A DNA stretch of 64,000 nt from NCBI GenBank assembly GCA_009823505.1, contig VZQC01009592.1:147970-211969 (forward strand), in the 5' to 3' direction. Below are positions 35,496 through 47,945 of this stretch, one piece after another. A program made the translations under genes and the position numbers. Positions within the stretch are counted from its first letter, which is position 1. The number at the start of each line of letters is the position of its first letter. The notes below the pieces were generated by a model. That model had not been told where the DNA came from. It was given only the letters and a program-made list of their open reading frames with translations, and searched no databases. Source of the stretch: Rhizomys pruinosus (Eukaryota > Chordata > Mammalia > Rodentia > Spalacidae).

Positions 35496-35660
35496 GGTAA
35501 AATTTATTTTGATTTTAAATTTTAATTCAATTTTTACAAATGTCATGCAATATATTTTGATCATATTTTGGCCCCATCCCCTGTCTACATCCCCCTTAAT
35601 ACCACCTGCCTGAGTTAATGTACTCCATTATATATCTCTGTGTGTATGTGTGTGTATGTA
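35496..35660 (-). repeat. Short L1 3'-end fragment and (TG/TA)n, minus strand
   Basis: AATTCAATTTTTACAAATGT and GGCCCCATCCCCTGTCTACA resemble the inverted 3' end of rodent L1 elements. A (TGTA)n-like tract follows at 35638-35670. Confidence 0.45.
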
Positions 35661-35702
35661 TACATATATATTTTTTTAACTTAAAAAAAATGATACAACT
35701 TG

Positions 35703-35915
35703 GGGCTGGAGAGATGGCTCAGCAGTTAAGAACATTGGCTGCTCTTGCTCAGGACTTGGGTTCAATTCCAAACACCCACATAGCAGCAAACAACTGTAAC
35801 TCTAGTTCCAGAGAATCCCATACCCTCTTCTGACTTCCTTGGGCATTACACGACATGTGTACATTTATATACATGCAGTTAATACACTTGTACACATAAA
35901 ATAAAAAAATAAAAT
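35703..35915 (+). repeat. B2 SINE
   Basis: GGGGCTGGAGAGATGGCTCA, AACTCTAGTTCCAGAGAATC, tail ACACATAAAATAAAAAAATA. Single unit in the diagnostic region. Confidence 0.88.
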
Positions 35916-35929
35916 GTTTTTAAAATTAT

Positions 35930-36660
35930 ACAACTCACCATTTAAATAATTTAAAAACATGTATTTTGTGGTCATTAATATGTGTGTAGTCATCACCGCT
36001 AATTCCAGGATATCTATATAACCTCCAATAGAAACTATCTCTGTCAAGTGCAGAGTTCCATTTCCCATCTTCCTCTGCTATCTGGCAAATACCAATCTAC
36101 TTTATAGATTTTTCTTTCTTTGTATATAAATGGACTTATATAATTATGTGGCTTTTCTGTCTAGCTTATGTGTTGTACAGTGTTTTGAAGGTTCATCCGT
36201 ATTGTGGTGTTCTCATTGAAGAACATAGAATGCAATTCTTTCTGTGGATGATTAATATTTCATTGTATGTATAATGCCAAATTCTGTTTATCTACTCATC
36301 AGTCAATGGGCATTAATGTGGTTTATACTTTTTGACTATTTTGAATGATACTGATATGGACATTCAGGTACATATTCTTACATGGATTTTTATTTTAATC
36401 CTCCTTCATATACTACAGGAGTGAGCTTACTGAGTTATTTGGTAACTAACATTTGAGGTACTGTCAAAGTGTCTTCCAAAATGGCTGGACCATTTTGCCT
36501 TTCCTCAAGCAATGTATGATTTCAGTTTCTCCACATCCTCGCCTACACTTGATATTGTTCATATTTTTCCTTTCAGTCATTCAACTGTGTGTGAAGTGGT
36601 ATCAATCATATGGAGGTTTTGATGTACATTTCTGATAAATGCTAAACATCTTTTCATATA
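35930..36660 (-). mobile_element. Old L1 3' fragment, minus strand
   Basis: Antisense of the ORF2 3' end is recognisable by phrases such as CTACTCATCAGTCAATGGGC, TTCCAAAATGGCTGGACCAT and GTTTCTCCACATCCTCGCC, but no frame remains. Diverged, so an ancient copy. Confidence 0.7.
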
Positions 36661-36661
36661 C

Positions 36662-36895
36662 TTGTAGCATTTTTGTGTTTTTTTATTTTTTTTATGTGTA
36701 TGAATGTACTGTCTGCATGTAGGTTCATGCACCCGTGTCGTGCAATGCAGCAGAGGTCAGAAGAGGGTGTTGGATTCCCCTGGAACTGGAGTTAAAGACA
36801 GTTCTCAGCCACCATGTGGGTGCTGGGGATTGAACCCGGGTCCTCTACAAGAGCAGTCAGCGCTCTTAACTGCTAGGCCATCTCTCCAGCCCTGT
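36662..36895 (-). repeat. B2 SINE, minus strand
   Basis: TATGTGTATGAATGTACTGT, GGGGATTGAACCCGGGTCCT, GGCCATCTCTCCAGCCC. Older type without the 17-bp duplication. Inserted in or beside the old L1. Confidence 0.92.
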
Positions 36896-36929
36896 GTTTT
36901 GTTTTTTAAAGGTACATCTATTTAAATCT

Positions 36930-37545
36930 TACCCATTTTGGGGGGGGTCTTTTCGAAACAGGGTCTCCCTGTAGCCCCAGCCGTCCTGGAATTCACTCTA
37001 TAGACCAGCCTGGCCTTGAACTCTTAAAGATCCACGTGCTCCTGCCTCCTAGGATTAAAGGTGTGCACCACCACGCCCGGCTCTAACCCATTTTTTAAAT
37101 GACAGTTATAAGAGTTTTATATAATTCTTGCTACTGAACTCCTACTAAAACATATGAGATATAAAAAGTGTTTTCCCTTTTCCAGATTGTCTCTTCACTT
37201 GTGTCACTTGATAGTATCTTTGATATATATACAAAATTATTTTGTTTATTTTGAGACAGGGTCTCCCTATAGCCCCAGCTGGCCTGGAACTCACTCTGTA
37301 GACCAGGCTGGCCTTCAGCTCAGAGATCCACCTGCTTCTGCCTCCTGGGTGCTAGGATTAAAAGCATGTGCCACCATGCCCGGCTTAAAGACAGTTCTTA
37401 GCAGCCATGTGGGTGTTGGGAATTATTTTATTTATTTAGATAGGATTTGGCTATATAGTAAAGGCTGGCCTTCAACTCAGGATTCTTCTAGCTCAGCTTC
37501 CTGAGTGCTAGTACTTCAGGCTTTCACCACCATGTGCAGCATACA
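36930..37545 (-). repeat. Three B1 SINEs, minus strand
   Basis: 36938-37085 and 37240-37386 are well preserved (CAGGGTCTCCCTGTAGCCCC; CAGGGTCTCCCTATAGCCCC; each ending in GCCCGGCT). 37425-37545 is a degenerate third (AGATAGGATTTGGCTATATA, AAAGGCTGGCCTTCAACTCA). Confidence 0.85.
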
Positions 37546-37584
37546 ATTTTTAATTTAGATGAAATCCTATTCATGTAATTTTAA

Positions 37585-37807
37585 ATATTTTAAAGATTTG
37601 ATTTTTACTTATGTGTATGTGTGTTTGTCTATGTGAGTGTATGCTGTGTGTCCAGGTGCCTGTGGAGGCCAGAAGAGGGTATTGGATTCCCTGGAGTTGG
37701 AGTTACAGGTAGTTGTGATTCACCTGATGTGTGTACTAGGAACTGAACTTGGGTCTTCTAGAAGAGCCGCAAGCACTCCTAACTGCTGAGCCAACTCTCT
37801 ATCCCCT
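37585..37807 (-). repeat. B3-type SINE, minus strand
   Basis: TTATGTGTATGTGTGTTTGT, GAGGCCAGAAGAGGGTATTG, GCTGAGCCAACTCTCTATCC. Confidence 0.8.
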
Positions 37808-38317
37808 GTATATTTTCTTTATTATGTTTATGGTGACATATTTTAAGTAAAGCATTATTTTATTCAAGAACATGAAGTCTACCTGCTTCCTCCCAGAAAA
37901 ACATGTGAAACTGCAGAGAGCTTATTTTGTTTCCTAGTCAGAGGGGCAAACTTTCAATCTTATACTCACTAGATAGAGAATAATGGTAAGTATAGATTTT
38001 TTTTCAGTAAATTCCACTTATCATACAGAGGAAGTTCTTTTCCTAGTTTGTTCTGTGGCTTTATCATGAAAGTTTATAGTGTTTTGTCAAATGATATTTT
38101 TATGTATTTATTGTGATGATGCCTGATTTCTTCACTCTATTAATAGAATTGATAATATTGATTTTCATGTTTAACCTCCTTTGTATTTCTGAAATAAAAC
38201 GCAGTATTTTGCAGTATTTAGTTCTTTTAAATTTTTGTAGGTATGTTTATAGGATTTTTGTAAGGGAATTTGACATCTATATTTATATTTATAAGGAGTT
38301 TTACTCTGTAGTTTTGT
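37808..38317. other. Intron 2 sequence, no element recognised
   Basis: AT-rich; small TATATT motifs near 38275. Nothing else seen. Confidence 0.45.
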
Positions 38318-38594
38318 GTTTGTATATTAGGGTTTTCTAGAAAGGAATAGAATGGTTAGAATAAGTATATAGTTAAAAGGGATTTATTAGACTGGCTTAC
38401 ATGATCTGGGTAGCCCAGCAGTGACTGACTGCCTCACCCTATAGAGGCTCAGAACTAGGTTCAGCCCATGAGGTTAAATGTCTCAGCAGTTCCATTTTAG
38501 CACCAAAGGCCTGAAGGATTCCTGAAGGCCCCTAATCTTTAGTGCATGTTGGAAGCCTGAACCTGGGTGGTACGGGGTGGGGGTGAAGGAATAT

Positions 38595-38642
<48 letters not shown>

Positions 38643-38885
38643 TTAGATGAAGTTGCCAGGGAAGGTGAAGGCAAGTAGATTTGAAAGCAAAGCTTCCTTG
38701 TATCTTTCTTATTTTCTTCCAATTTTATGTGGGCTCTCACTGGAGGATGCCACTCAAAATAACCATTGGTCTTCCCACTTCAGATAATCTGGTGAAAAAA
38801 AATCCCTCACAGATGTGTCCAGTGATTTTCCTTTTAGTCTAGACCCAATCAAGTTGACAAGCACAGTTCACCATCACACTTTTGT
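38318..38885 (-). repeat. Unnamed rodent interspersed repeat containing (AGC)16
   Basis: Begins TATATTAGGGTTTTCTAGAA and ends near AATCAAGTTGACAAGCACAG. A diverged relative lies at 2830-3210 (both have GTCTCAGCAGTYCC and a -GCCAGKRARG- region). I know a similar mouse repeat but cannot name it safely. Orientation is uncertain. Confidence 0.55.
38595..38642. repeat. Uninterrupted (AGC)16 trinucleotide repeat in FAM199X intron 2
   Basis: Sixteen pure AGC units (48 bases), CAG on the gene's sense strand. The leucine run predicted on the minus strand is only its shadow. Confidence 0.95.
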
Positions 38886-39198
38886 GTGGCTTGGTATCAA
38901 AGGAATATGGTGGTCCTCATAGAAAAAGCTAAGAAGTGTTCTTTTGAATAATATTTAATTGTGTTTTCTCATTTAACCTATAAAACTTTGATACATAGCT
39001 TTTTGTTTGCATAATATCCATGCTAGTAGACATATCATTATTTATGAAAGCATTGGCCTTATTTGTATCTGTTTTTATACATTATCCTTTATAGATAATG
39101 TGCAAATGATAATTTTTTTGTGTAAGTACACTTTTGCTTTAGTGTGTAATTTTTTAGTACACATATTGTATTTAAGACTACAAGAATTATTTTTTTTC
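38886..39198. other. Intron 2 sequence, no element recognised
   Basis: AT-rich, nothing seen. Confidence 0.45.
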
Positions 39199-39415
39199 CT
39201 TTGTAGTACTGGGGATGAACTCAAGGGCTCTGACATCCTAGGCAAAATGTAGACAAGTAGTCTTAACACTGAGTTACATCCCCAGGTCTTTCTTTTTGAG
39301 ACAGTATCAGTAAGCCAGCTGCCCAGACTAGCTTTGAATTTACTCTTTTGCACTCTCAGTCCTTGAATTTGCAATCCCCTCCTCAACTTCTCACAGGCCT
39401 GTGCCACCAGGCCAG
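39199..39415 (-). repeat. ID-type then B1-type SINE remnants, minus strand
   Basis: 39199-39290: AGTACTGGGGATGAACTCAA, ACACTGAGTTACATCCCCAG (inverted ID). 39290-39415: TTTTTGAGACAGTATCAGTA, CCTGTGCCACCAGGCCAGG (degenerate inverted B1). The arrangement resembles a B4. Confidence 0.6.
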
Positions 39416-39552
39416 GGAAAGAGTCTTAGTAACACTTGATGACTTTAAGTATATTACCCTGGGGTTATATGATGACAAAATACTTCCTTAATAGGTGACT
39501 CCTCATTAACTAATTAGAAAGCAGCTTTTTATTTCTTAAAAAACTGTTTCCG

Positions 39553-39786
39553 GGGCTGGAGAGATGGCCTAGCAGTTAAGAGCACCAACTGCTCTTACAG
39601 AGGACCCGGGTTCGATCCCCAGCACCCACATGGCGGCCGAGAACCGTCTCAAACTCCAATTCCAGGAGAACTCCAGTTCCGGGGGAACCCGACACCCTCT
39701 TCTGACCTCTGCGGCATTGCACGACACAGGTACAAACCTGCATGCAGACAGTACATTCATACACATACAGAAATTAAAAAAAAAAA
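39553..39786 (+). repeat. B2 SINE, young subfamily with 17-bp duplication
   Basis: CGGGGCTGGAGAGATGGCCT, GGTTCGATCCCCAGCACCCA, duplicated AACTCC unit, tail CATTCATACACATACAGAAA. Confidence 0.94.
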
Positions 39787-40044
39787 CCTGTTTCCTTCAT
39801 TTGTGAATGCTAATACCATATCCCCAGTTGAAAGGCAAGCTGAACAACATTGTTATAATTCTTTTTATCTGAAAGCAACTGTGTTGTTATAATGTAAATC
39901 TCTTAAGGGGCTCTAGAATCGACCTACCACTTATTGTCAGAATCTCTAATTACTGTATATGGGTGGAGGGTATGTATTCATATTTTAGAGTAATATAAAA
40001 TTAAAGGGAGGATGTGAATTCCTAAACATATTTTGGAATTAACA

Positions 40045-40355
40045 TACCTTCTCAGAGGTCATAATTTTGATGCATATGTGATTATATAGGCATATGTCGG
40101 AGCAATACAAAAGGGAGGGAAAAACATCAACATAAAGACTGGGATTAAAGAACTGAATGATACAGTTAAACTCTGCCCAAAACAAGCCTCTGCAATGAAA
40201 AACTTTGGAAAGACTGAGAGAAAGATGCAAAACATGTATGGCAGAAGGCATGAACAGGAGTGGGGTAGGGGCAGGGAGAGGGGAATGTGAATGTGTCTAA
40301 ATTGGACTGAAAGATAATGAAATAACAATTCATTAATAAACGTATTTTTTTTTAA
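40045..40355 (+). repeat. L1 3'-end fragment, plus strand
   Basis: Colinear with 3650-3920 and with the inverted piece near 2440-2720. Ends AACAATTCATTAATAAACGT and poly-T/A. Confidence 0.55.
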
Positions 40356-40601
40356 AAAAGTTTTAATTTGGCATACAGTTGGAGGGTACAGTCCAGCATG
40401 CTGGGGAAGTCCTAGAGGCGGGAGCTCCAGGCAGCTGGTTATACTGCATCAGCAGTCATGTCCATTTCCATTTTTTGTTTTTTTTGGTCCATCATAGTCC
40501 AAGCTAGATCACACCAAGAACTTCCGATCTCTCTTCTGTTTTCTTTTTTTTCTCCCCTCTCCCTTTTTTTGTATTTGATTTCATAAAATTATTGTTACTT
40601 G
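40356..40601. other. Intron 2 sequence, possible repeat fragment
   Basis: GGCATACAGTTGGAGGGTAC and GGGGAAGTCCTAGAGGCGGG look like a fragment of a rodent interspersed repeat, but I cannot assign it. Confidence 0.35.
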
Positions 40602-40852
40602 GGGCTGGAGAGATGGTTCAGCAGTTAAGAGCAGTGACTGCTCTTGCAGAGGACCCAGGTTCAATTCCCAGCACCCAAATGGCAGCTAAGAACCATCTTT
40701 AGTGCTATGTGTGGTGGAGCACACCTTTAATCCCAGCACTCAGGAGGCAGAGGCAGGCAGATCTCAGTTCAAAGCCAGCCTGGTCTACAGAGGGAGCTCC
40801 AGACCAGCTGGGACTAAAGGGAGACCCTGTCTCAAAAATACAACCCCCCAAA
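40602..40852 (+). repeat. Truncated B2 (5' half) joined to a B1 SINE
   Basis: 40602-40700 is a B2 head (GGGGCTGGAGAGATGGTTCA to AGCTAAGAACCATCTTTA). It stops where a B1 starts (GTGCTATGTGTGGTGGAGCA) and runs to GGAGACCCTGTCTCAAAAAT. No B2 3' half follows, so the pair may be a chimeric or template-switched insertion, or the remainder was deleted. Confidence 0.85.
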
Positions 40853-41117
40853 AACCAAAAAATTATTACTTAGAAAATATTATGGGTCTACTTTGGCATG
40901 TTGTATGGCTGCTTCTAGTTATTCTATTGAATGTGCAAATTCCTAGCAGTGATTTTTCTGTTTTATTTTTTAGTTCACTGTTTTCTCCATCTGTGATTTT
41001 ACTAAGTTATTTTCCTTTCCCAAATGTATTTGCCTTTTCTCCTATTGTCAATATACATTAACTTGTGAAACATAATCCAACATCTTTAGCAACATATGAC
41101 ATTCTCTGTGGGCTTTC

Positions 41118-41288
41118 TACCTTTTTGTTTTGTTTTGTTTTGTTTGGTCTTTTTGAGACAGGGTCTCCCTGTAGCCCCAGCTGTCCTGGAATTTGCTCTG
41201 TAGACCAGGCTGGCCTTGAACTCACAAAGATCTGCCTGCCTCTGCCTCCCAAGTGTTAGGATTAAAGGTGTGCACCACCATGCTTTCT
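41118..41288 (-). repeat. B1 SINE, minus strand
   Basis: (TTTTG)n tail, GACAGGGTCTCCCTGTAGCC, GGTGTGCACCACCATGC. Confidence 0.92.
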
Positions 41289-41469
41289 ACCTTTTTAAAG
41301 GTCAAAACTGGCAGGGGATAGAAAAAGAAGAAAATATATCTTACCATCACATGCCAGGAATGTTATCTGTGTAAATGTCCAAGAGTCCTTTGAAATTGAT
41401 AGCATCAGCCATTTTTTTTTCTTTTTTTTACCAAAGACTCAAATTCAAAATAAGTGAACTAAATAATAC

Positions 41470-41600
41470 AAGCTCACTAGGCATGGTAGCACATCCCTGT
41501 AATTGTAGCACTTGGAGGCAGGGAGGTGGGGGAGGAGAATGAGTCTGGGGCTCATATTGAACATAACATGGCCTCTACTGTAGTACAGATCTCAAGATCT
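41470..41600 (+). repeat. Degenerate B1-like SINE
   Basis: CACTAGGCATGGTAGCACAT, TAGCACTTGGAGGCAGGGAG. Confidence 0.55.
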
Positions 41601-41814
41601 CATAAATCCAGTCAGTAAACAAAGTATACCTCTTAGCATGCAGGGAAACTAGGATTTGTACGCTTATTTTTACTTTTTGAAAAAAAATGGCCAAATTCTT
41701 GTTACATATTTGTACCTCCTCATCTCCCACAACAGACTTCTAAACTTAACCAAAAATGTAAATTAACAGATAGTCTGCAAAGATTAAGAAAGTTTTTTTT
41801 TTATTTGGAAGTAT

Positions 41815-42157
41815 AGGTATTTTTTTTAATGTTTATGTTTGTGCTGCTGTGATGGGCAGTGCATGTCCACGTGTGAGCATGCATATGGCATTTAGAGGGC
41901 AACATCAGGTGTCATCCTCAAGAATGCCATCCAAATTCGTTGAGACAGGGTTTCATTGACCTGACACTCATCAATTAGGCTAGACCCATTGGCCAGTTAG
42001 CCACAGGAATTTGCTTGTCTGTGCTTCACCAATGCTGGGATTACAAGACTGCGCCACCATGCCTGGCTTTTTTACATGGCTCTAGGGATGAAACTTAGAT
42101 CTGCATACTTGCATGGCAAGCGCTTGAACTATTCCTTTGAGCTATCCGTCCAGCCCA
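41815..42157 (-). repeat. B4-type composite SINE, minus strand
   Basis: B1-like left part (GAGACAGGGTTTCATTGACC, TGCTGGGATTACAAGACTGC), then an ID-like right part (TTGCATGGCAAGCGCTTGAA, CTATCCGTCCAGCCC). Confidence 0.7.
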
Positions 42158-42521
42158 GAAATCTAGGTATTCTGAGACTTTTTTTTTTATCTCTGTTGTC
42201 AAAGGTGCTTGGATTAGAGGAGGCCTTTCATCTGAAGGTGTTTTCATTTTGTTTTTAGAAACTCCAGGAAGATCTCTGATAAAGTAATGTGTATTGAAGT
42301 CTTGCATTTAGTGTAACAACAACAAAGCATTTTCTTTTTTACCTATGAAGGACAGAAAAGAGATGATCTTCATGTGTTCATTTGGTAGCCATCCTTTTAT
42401 TACAGTGACTTGATATTAACCCTAAGGGTGAACAATTTAACCAGTGTTAATGGGATTTTAAAGGAAGTCATTCTCATTGCTGGAAGCCACTTATACACTT
42501 GGATTCATCAGTGACTGTCAT
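42158..42521. other. Intron 2 sequence, no element recognised
   Basis: Looks single-copy; pre-insertion flank of the L1 at 42538. Confidence 0.45.
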
Positions 42522-42537
42522 TGAAAAATGTGTTCTT

Positions 42538-44170
42538 TTTTTTATTGCTCATTAATATGGTTTTGTATTTGAAGAATGTTATTTATATTATGAAATGCTA
42601 TTTCAGATACTTTTGAACATAAGTTTTTGAGAAGGTCAAAATCATCATATTCTTTTTTTTATTAACAGAATAACAGCATTTAATAAATTCAACACTCGGC
42701 AATAAAAAAACCCTTCAAAATTCATTCAATAAATTAAAAACTAATGAACAATCCATTTCAAATAGTAACACATTATACCCTAGAAAGCAACAACCGTTAT
42801 TTTTACTAGTTATTTTTATTTTTATTTTATTGATGCTTTGTGTATTTCATACATCATTTTCCAATTCAGTTCAGGCATATATCCCTTTCCCTTCCCCCCA
42901 CCCCACCCTTACCCATCCCAGATCATGCATTCTGCCATAACTTTTTTGCATCTTTCTCTGTTTTTTTGTTTTGTTTTGTTTTATTTTCTTTTTAACAATA
43001 AGTGATAATTTGTGAGTACAAGCATCCTTCATGTAAAACCAATTTGCGAGCAGTTGTGCCCAAACCCACACAGCTCATGGGTCCCACCATCCAGCAGGGG
43101 GGGGGCTTGTATGTTCAATCAAGTTGATCAAATGAGTGTCCAGTCTATATTGTTGTAGTTTCACCATTCACCCCTATCACAGCCCTTCTACCACGCCCCC
43201 TCTTCTGCAGATTGTTCCCTAGGCTTGGAAAAGGGGCACAGGTGGATGAGAAGCAAAACAATCTACTTTCTCTGGAGTCTTGGTCTCTAGCCAGCTGTCA
43301 TAGAGGTATTCTCTTGTAAAATCAGTAAAACTGCCTTCTTTAATTGACTAATGGACATAGAAACTGTCCATTAGTTTCCAATAATCCATAGAAAAGGATT
43401 ATTCTCTATTCAGAACCAAATATAATGCTAAAGTCTCCTTAAGCTATGCACTTAAGCAAAATATATTAATACAGGAGCTCTGACATCAACAGTGGATTAT
43501 TCTACCAAGGAGATGTTGGCCAGGGGATCCAAGCCCCCACAAAAGGTAAAGGCTCCTTGACTCCAAACTGGGATATCTGCAGGAAGAGAGGCAATAAGGC
43601 CCTGCTGTTGAAGACCTGATGTAAACATGGGAAAGATGTATGGAGACCGCACTTGCAAGTAAACAGATGGTCTTTGGAATGCCAGAGAGTGTTACCAAAG
43701 GCAACTAAACCAACAAAGCAAATATAGGTCTCCTTGAGTTAAGCAAGACTCCTCCGTCAGCACCAGCTACACCTCACCTGCCTGGAAATACTGTGCAGCA
43801 GTGGCAGCCATATGTCTGTATATCCCAAATCTAATTGGCTATTAGCTCTCTCCTTGGAGGAATAACCCACGGCTGATGCCACAAGCTTACATCCTCTCAT
43901 GGTTAGGAGATGTTATAAACCACAGGAAGACCCTGTCATACTTAACAGAAGAAAATGTAATTCATGGATTAACATACCATCCAAACATTGTGTCTATACC
44001 AAAGTAACCTCCCATAACAATTAGTACTGTTTACCTATATATCTAATTGCGTGTGCTTCATTAGTAGGATCGAAAGGCTATATATTATACTGTCTAAATA
44101 CCTATGTATCTAATTGTGTGTGCTTCATTAGTAGGATCGAAAGGTTGTGCCTGGACAAGCTGTCAGCCAA
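42538..44170 (-). mobile_element. L1 with 5' inversion (twin priming) and perfect 16-bp target-site duplication
   Basis: TGAAAAATGTGTTCTT occurs at 42522-42537 and again at 44171-44186, bracketing 1633 bp. The insert begins with a poly-T run (inverted poly-A). 42812-43265 is an L1 3' end in minus orientation, colinear with 23865-24270. From about 43290 to 44170 the orientation flips: 44037-44165 (ATTAGTAGGATCGAAAGG, ending CTGTCAGCC) is the reverse complement of about 24340-24420. The two halves meet near the same L1 coordinate with a small gap, which is the mark of twin priming. A block of about 265 bp (42545-42811) with its own T run at 42654-42661 lies between the outer poly-T and the L1 3' end, and may be a 3' transduction. 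Confidence 0.78.
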
Positions 44171-44202
44171 TGAAAAATGTGTTCTTAAGAGTAGTAGCTA
44201 CT

Positions 44203-44372
44203 GCCGGGCATAGTGGCACACGCCTTTAATCCTAGCACTTGGGAGGCAGAGGCAGGCGGATCTTTGTGAGTTCAAGGCCAGCCTGGTCTACAGAGTGAGT
44301 TCCAGGACAGCTGGGGCTACAGGGAGACCCTGTCTCGAAAAGACCAAAATAAATAAATAAATAAATAAATGA
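44203..44372 (+). repeat. Young B1 SINE with 16-bp target-site duplication
   Basis: GCCGGGCATAGTGGCACACG head, CTGTCTCGAAAAGACC end, (AAAT)n tail. AAGAGTAGTAGCTACT is present just before (44187-44202) and just after (44373-44388). Near-consensus sequence and an intact duplication indicate recent insertion. Confidence 0.95.
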
Positions 44373-44388
44373 AAGAGTAGTAGCTACT

Positions 44389-45109
44389 TATCAGGATACA
44401 CAAAAAGAAAACTTAGTTTCATTCTGAAGGTCTTGGTCATTTTACATAATGATCAATCCCATTTTTGAAGCTTCATTAATCTCTGTGTGACTGATACCCC
44501 AGTACTTAAATGTAACTCCTTATAGATTTTTTTCATTGTTTAATCCTGCAGCCTCAACTCCTTGCTAAATATTTCTTTTGAAATCCTGTTATCCTAGAAC
44601 TCACATGTGCCATATTGTGTATGTATATGGTATTATGTTACCTACTAAGTAGTATATAAAATTTGTGTCAGAACCATGATTTAAACTCTTAATTCCCAAA
44701 TATATATTATAGTGTTGGGTATATTAATAGGATTTAAAGTATGTATGATAGCAATAGTTTTCATGACTAAAACTCTGATCTTTTAGAAATTTCCAAGGCC
44801 TAGAAATCATCCAGAGTTCAAATATAGTTGGAAGTTCTATAGAATAACAACAAAAAGCAGTAAAAGTTGTTTTGTGCCTTGAAAATATGAAGAAAGCATT
44901 CTTCTTTGAAAATTATGTGTAATGAAAATCTTAAAAACATTAATTGAAGTTAAATTTCCACTAATTTTTGGAGATTTATATGCCTATCACTTTGTATCAA
45001 ATGATTTCAGAGATGCATGTTTATGTTTAAAAGCCTCAAATTATATATTAAACAAATAGTTTTTTTATCAATATGCATTAATTAGGCTCTTAATTCCACT
45101 CTTTATGAG
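44389..45109. other. Intron 2 sequence, no element recognised
   Basis: AT-rich, apparently single-copy. Confidence 0.5.
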
Positions 45110-45487
45110 GGGGGCTTTTTGTTTTGTCTTAGAGACAGTGCCTTACTATGTAGAACTAGCTGACTTGGGACTCACAAAGTAGACCAGGCCAGCCTGAATT
45201 CAGAGATCCACCTGCCTCTGTCTTCCAAGTGCTGGGAATAAAGGTGTATACTACAATGCCTGGCTCCACTTTTTTATGTTTTTTATTGTATGTGTATGAG
45301 TATTTTGTTTGCATGCTTGTAAGTAAGTCTGTGTGTGCAGTGTCTCTGGAGGTCAGAAGAAGGCATTGGATCCCCTGGAACGGGAGTTATAGATAGTTGT
45401 TAGCCATCATGTGGGTGCTGGGAACCAAACAGGTCCTTGGCAAGGGCAGCTAGTGCTCTTAACCACTGAGACATTTTTCTAGCCTCT
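45110..45487 (-). repeat. B1 then B2/B3 SINE, minus strand
   Basis: 45110-45268: TTAGAGACAGTGCCTTACTA, GTGCTGGGAATAAAGGTGTA. 45270-45487: TATGTGTATGAGTATTTTGT, GGAGGTCAGAAGAAGGCATT, CTGAGACATTTTTCTAGCC. Confidence 0.8.
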
Positions 45488-45924
45488 CCACTTTTTTTTC
45501 ATAGAAAATACAGTTTTCTGTTTGTCTCAGTTTAAGATGATTTAATTTTCCTGTATTTTTCTGTTTTTCTTTCTCCTTTGCCTACACGTTATTTTTTTCT
45601 TTTCTTTTTTTTCTGTAATTCTTCTGGTTTGTTTGGGTTTTCTTTGCTTTATGTCAATACCAAATTTTAAATTACTTTGTTTTTAGGTTTTTAATATAGA
45701 CTTGAGGAAAAAATTCACGGGGAAAAAAATCCATGTTGGCAGCATGTCTAGCCCACCATCTTGAATAAAGCCAATTAGTGCAGATCACTCAGGTCTCCTG
45801 AAAGCAGTACTTCTTCCTCATTATGTTAGTGGGCGCTAGTAGCATTGTCACTATAAATTAAAAGCCTCAGTGATTATTGAAACTTAATTTAGCATTTTAG
45901 CAATTCCATATTGTTTTTTGTTTT
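45488..45924. other. Intron 2 sequence, T-rich
   Basis: T- and TTC-rich in the first half, then ordinary intron. No element recognised. Confidence 0.45.
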
Positions 45925-47398
<1,474 letters not shown>

Positions 47399-47504
47399 CC
47401 ACCATATTCTTCTAAAATGTAGACTTAGACCTACATAATTATGTTTATTCATATAGAATTAAGGTAAAAAAATCACTGCCCTGACATGTACCAGTAGAAA
47501 AGAA

Positions 47505-47945
47505 ATGATGCTGAGGTTGGAGAAGCAGTTCAATGCTAGAGCATTTGTAACATGCACAGGGCCCTGAGTTCAATTCCTAATACTGCAAAGCAAAAGAAAA
47601 ATGATGCTAATATTGGAGAGCACATGATTTTAAGAAGTTTTATATATGTCTCACATAGCAATACCTTTCTGGTCAATGATGATCTAGAACCTTTTCTTTG
47701 GTTGTGAGGGCTTTGAAACTTACTAATTAAAGGATAGCTAGACTAAGATACATATTTTTGCTGACTCAAAACAGATGAATTGACAGACTCAAAGTACTAA
47801 TTAAAACCTGGAGTAGTACATATATCTGTAATCCCAGCATTTGGGTTAGAGAGATGGGAGGGATTATCAAGATGGGAGGATCATAATTTCAAGTCCAGCC
47901 TAGGATACGTGAGATCCTGTCTCAAAAACAAAATTAAATCAACAA
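47505..47945 (+). repeat. ID-type SINE and a degenerate B1-like SINE
   Basis: 47510-47595: GAGGTTGGAGAAGCAGTTCA, GGGCCCTGAGTTCAATTCCT (ID). 47808-47945: GGAGTAGTACATATATCTGT, GTGAGATCCTGTCTCAAAAA (B1-like). Confidence 0.6.
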
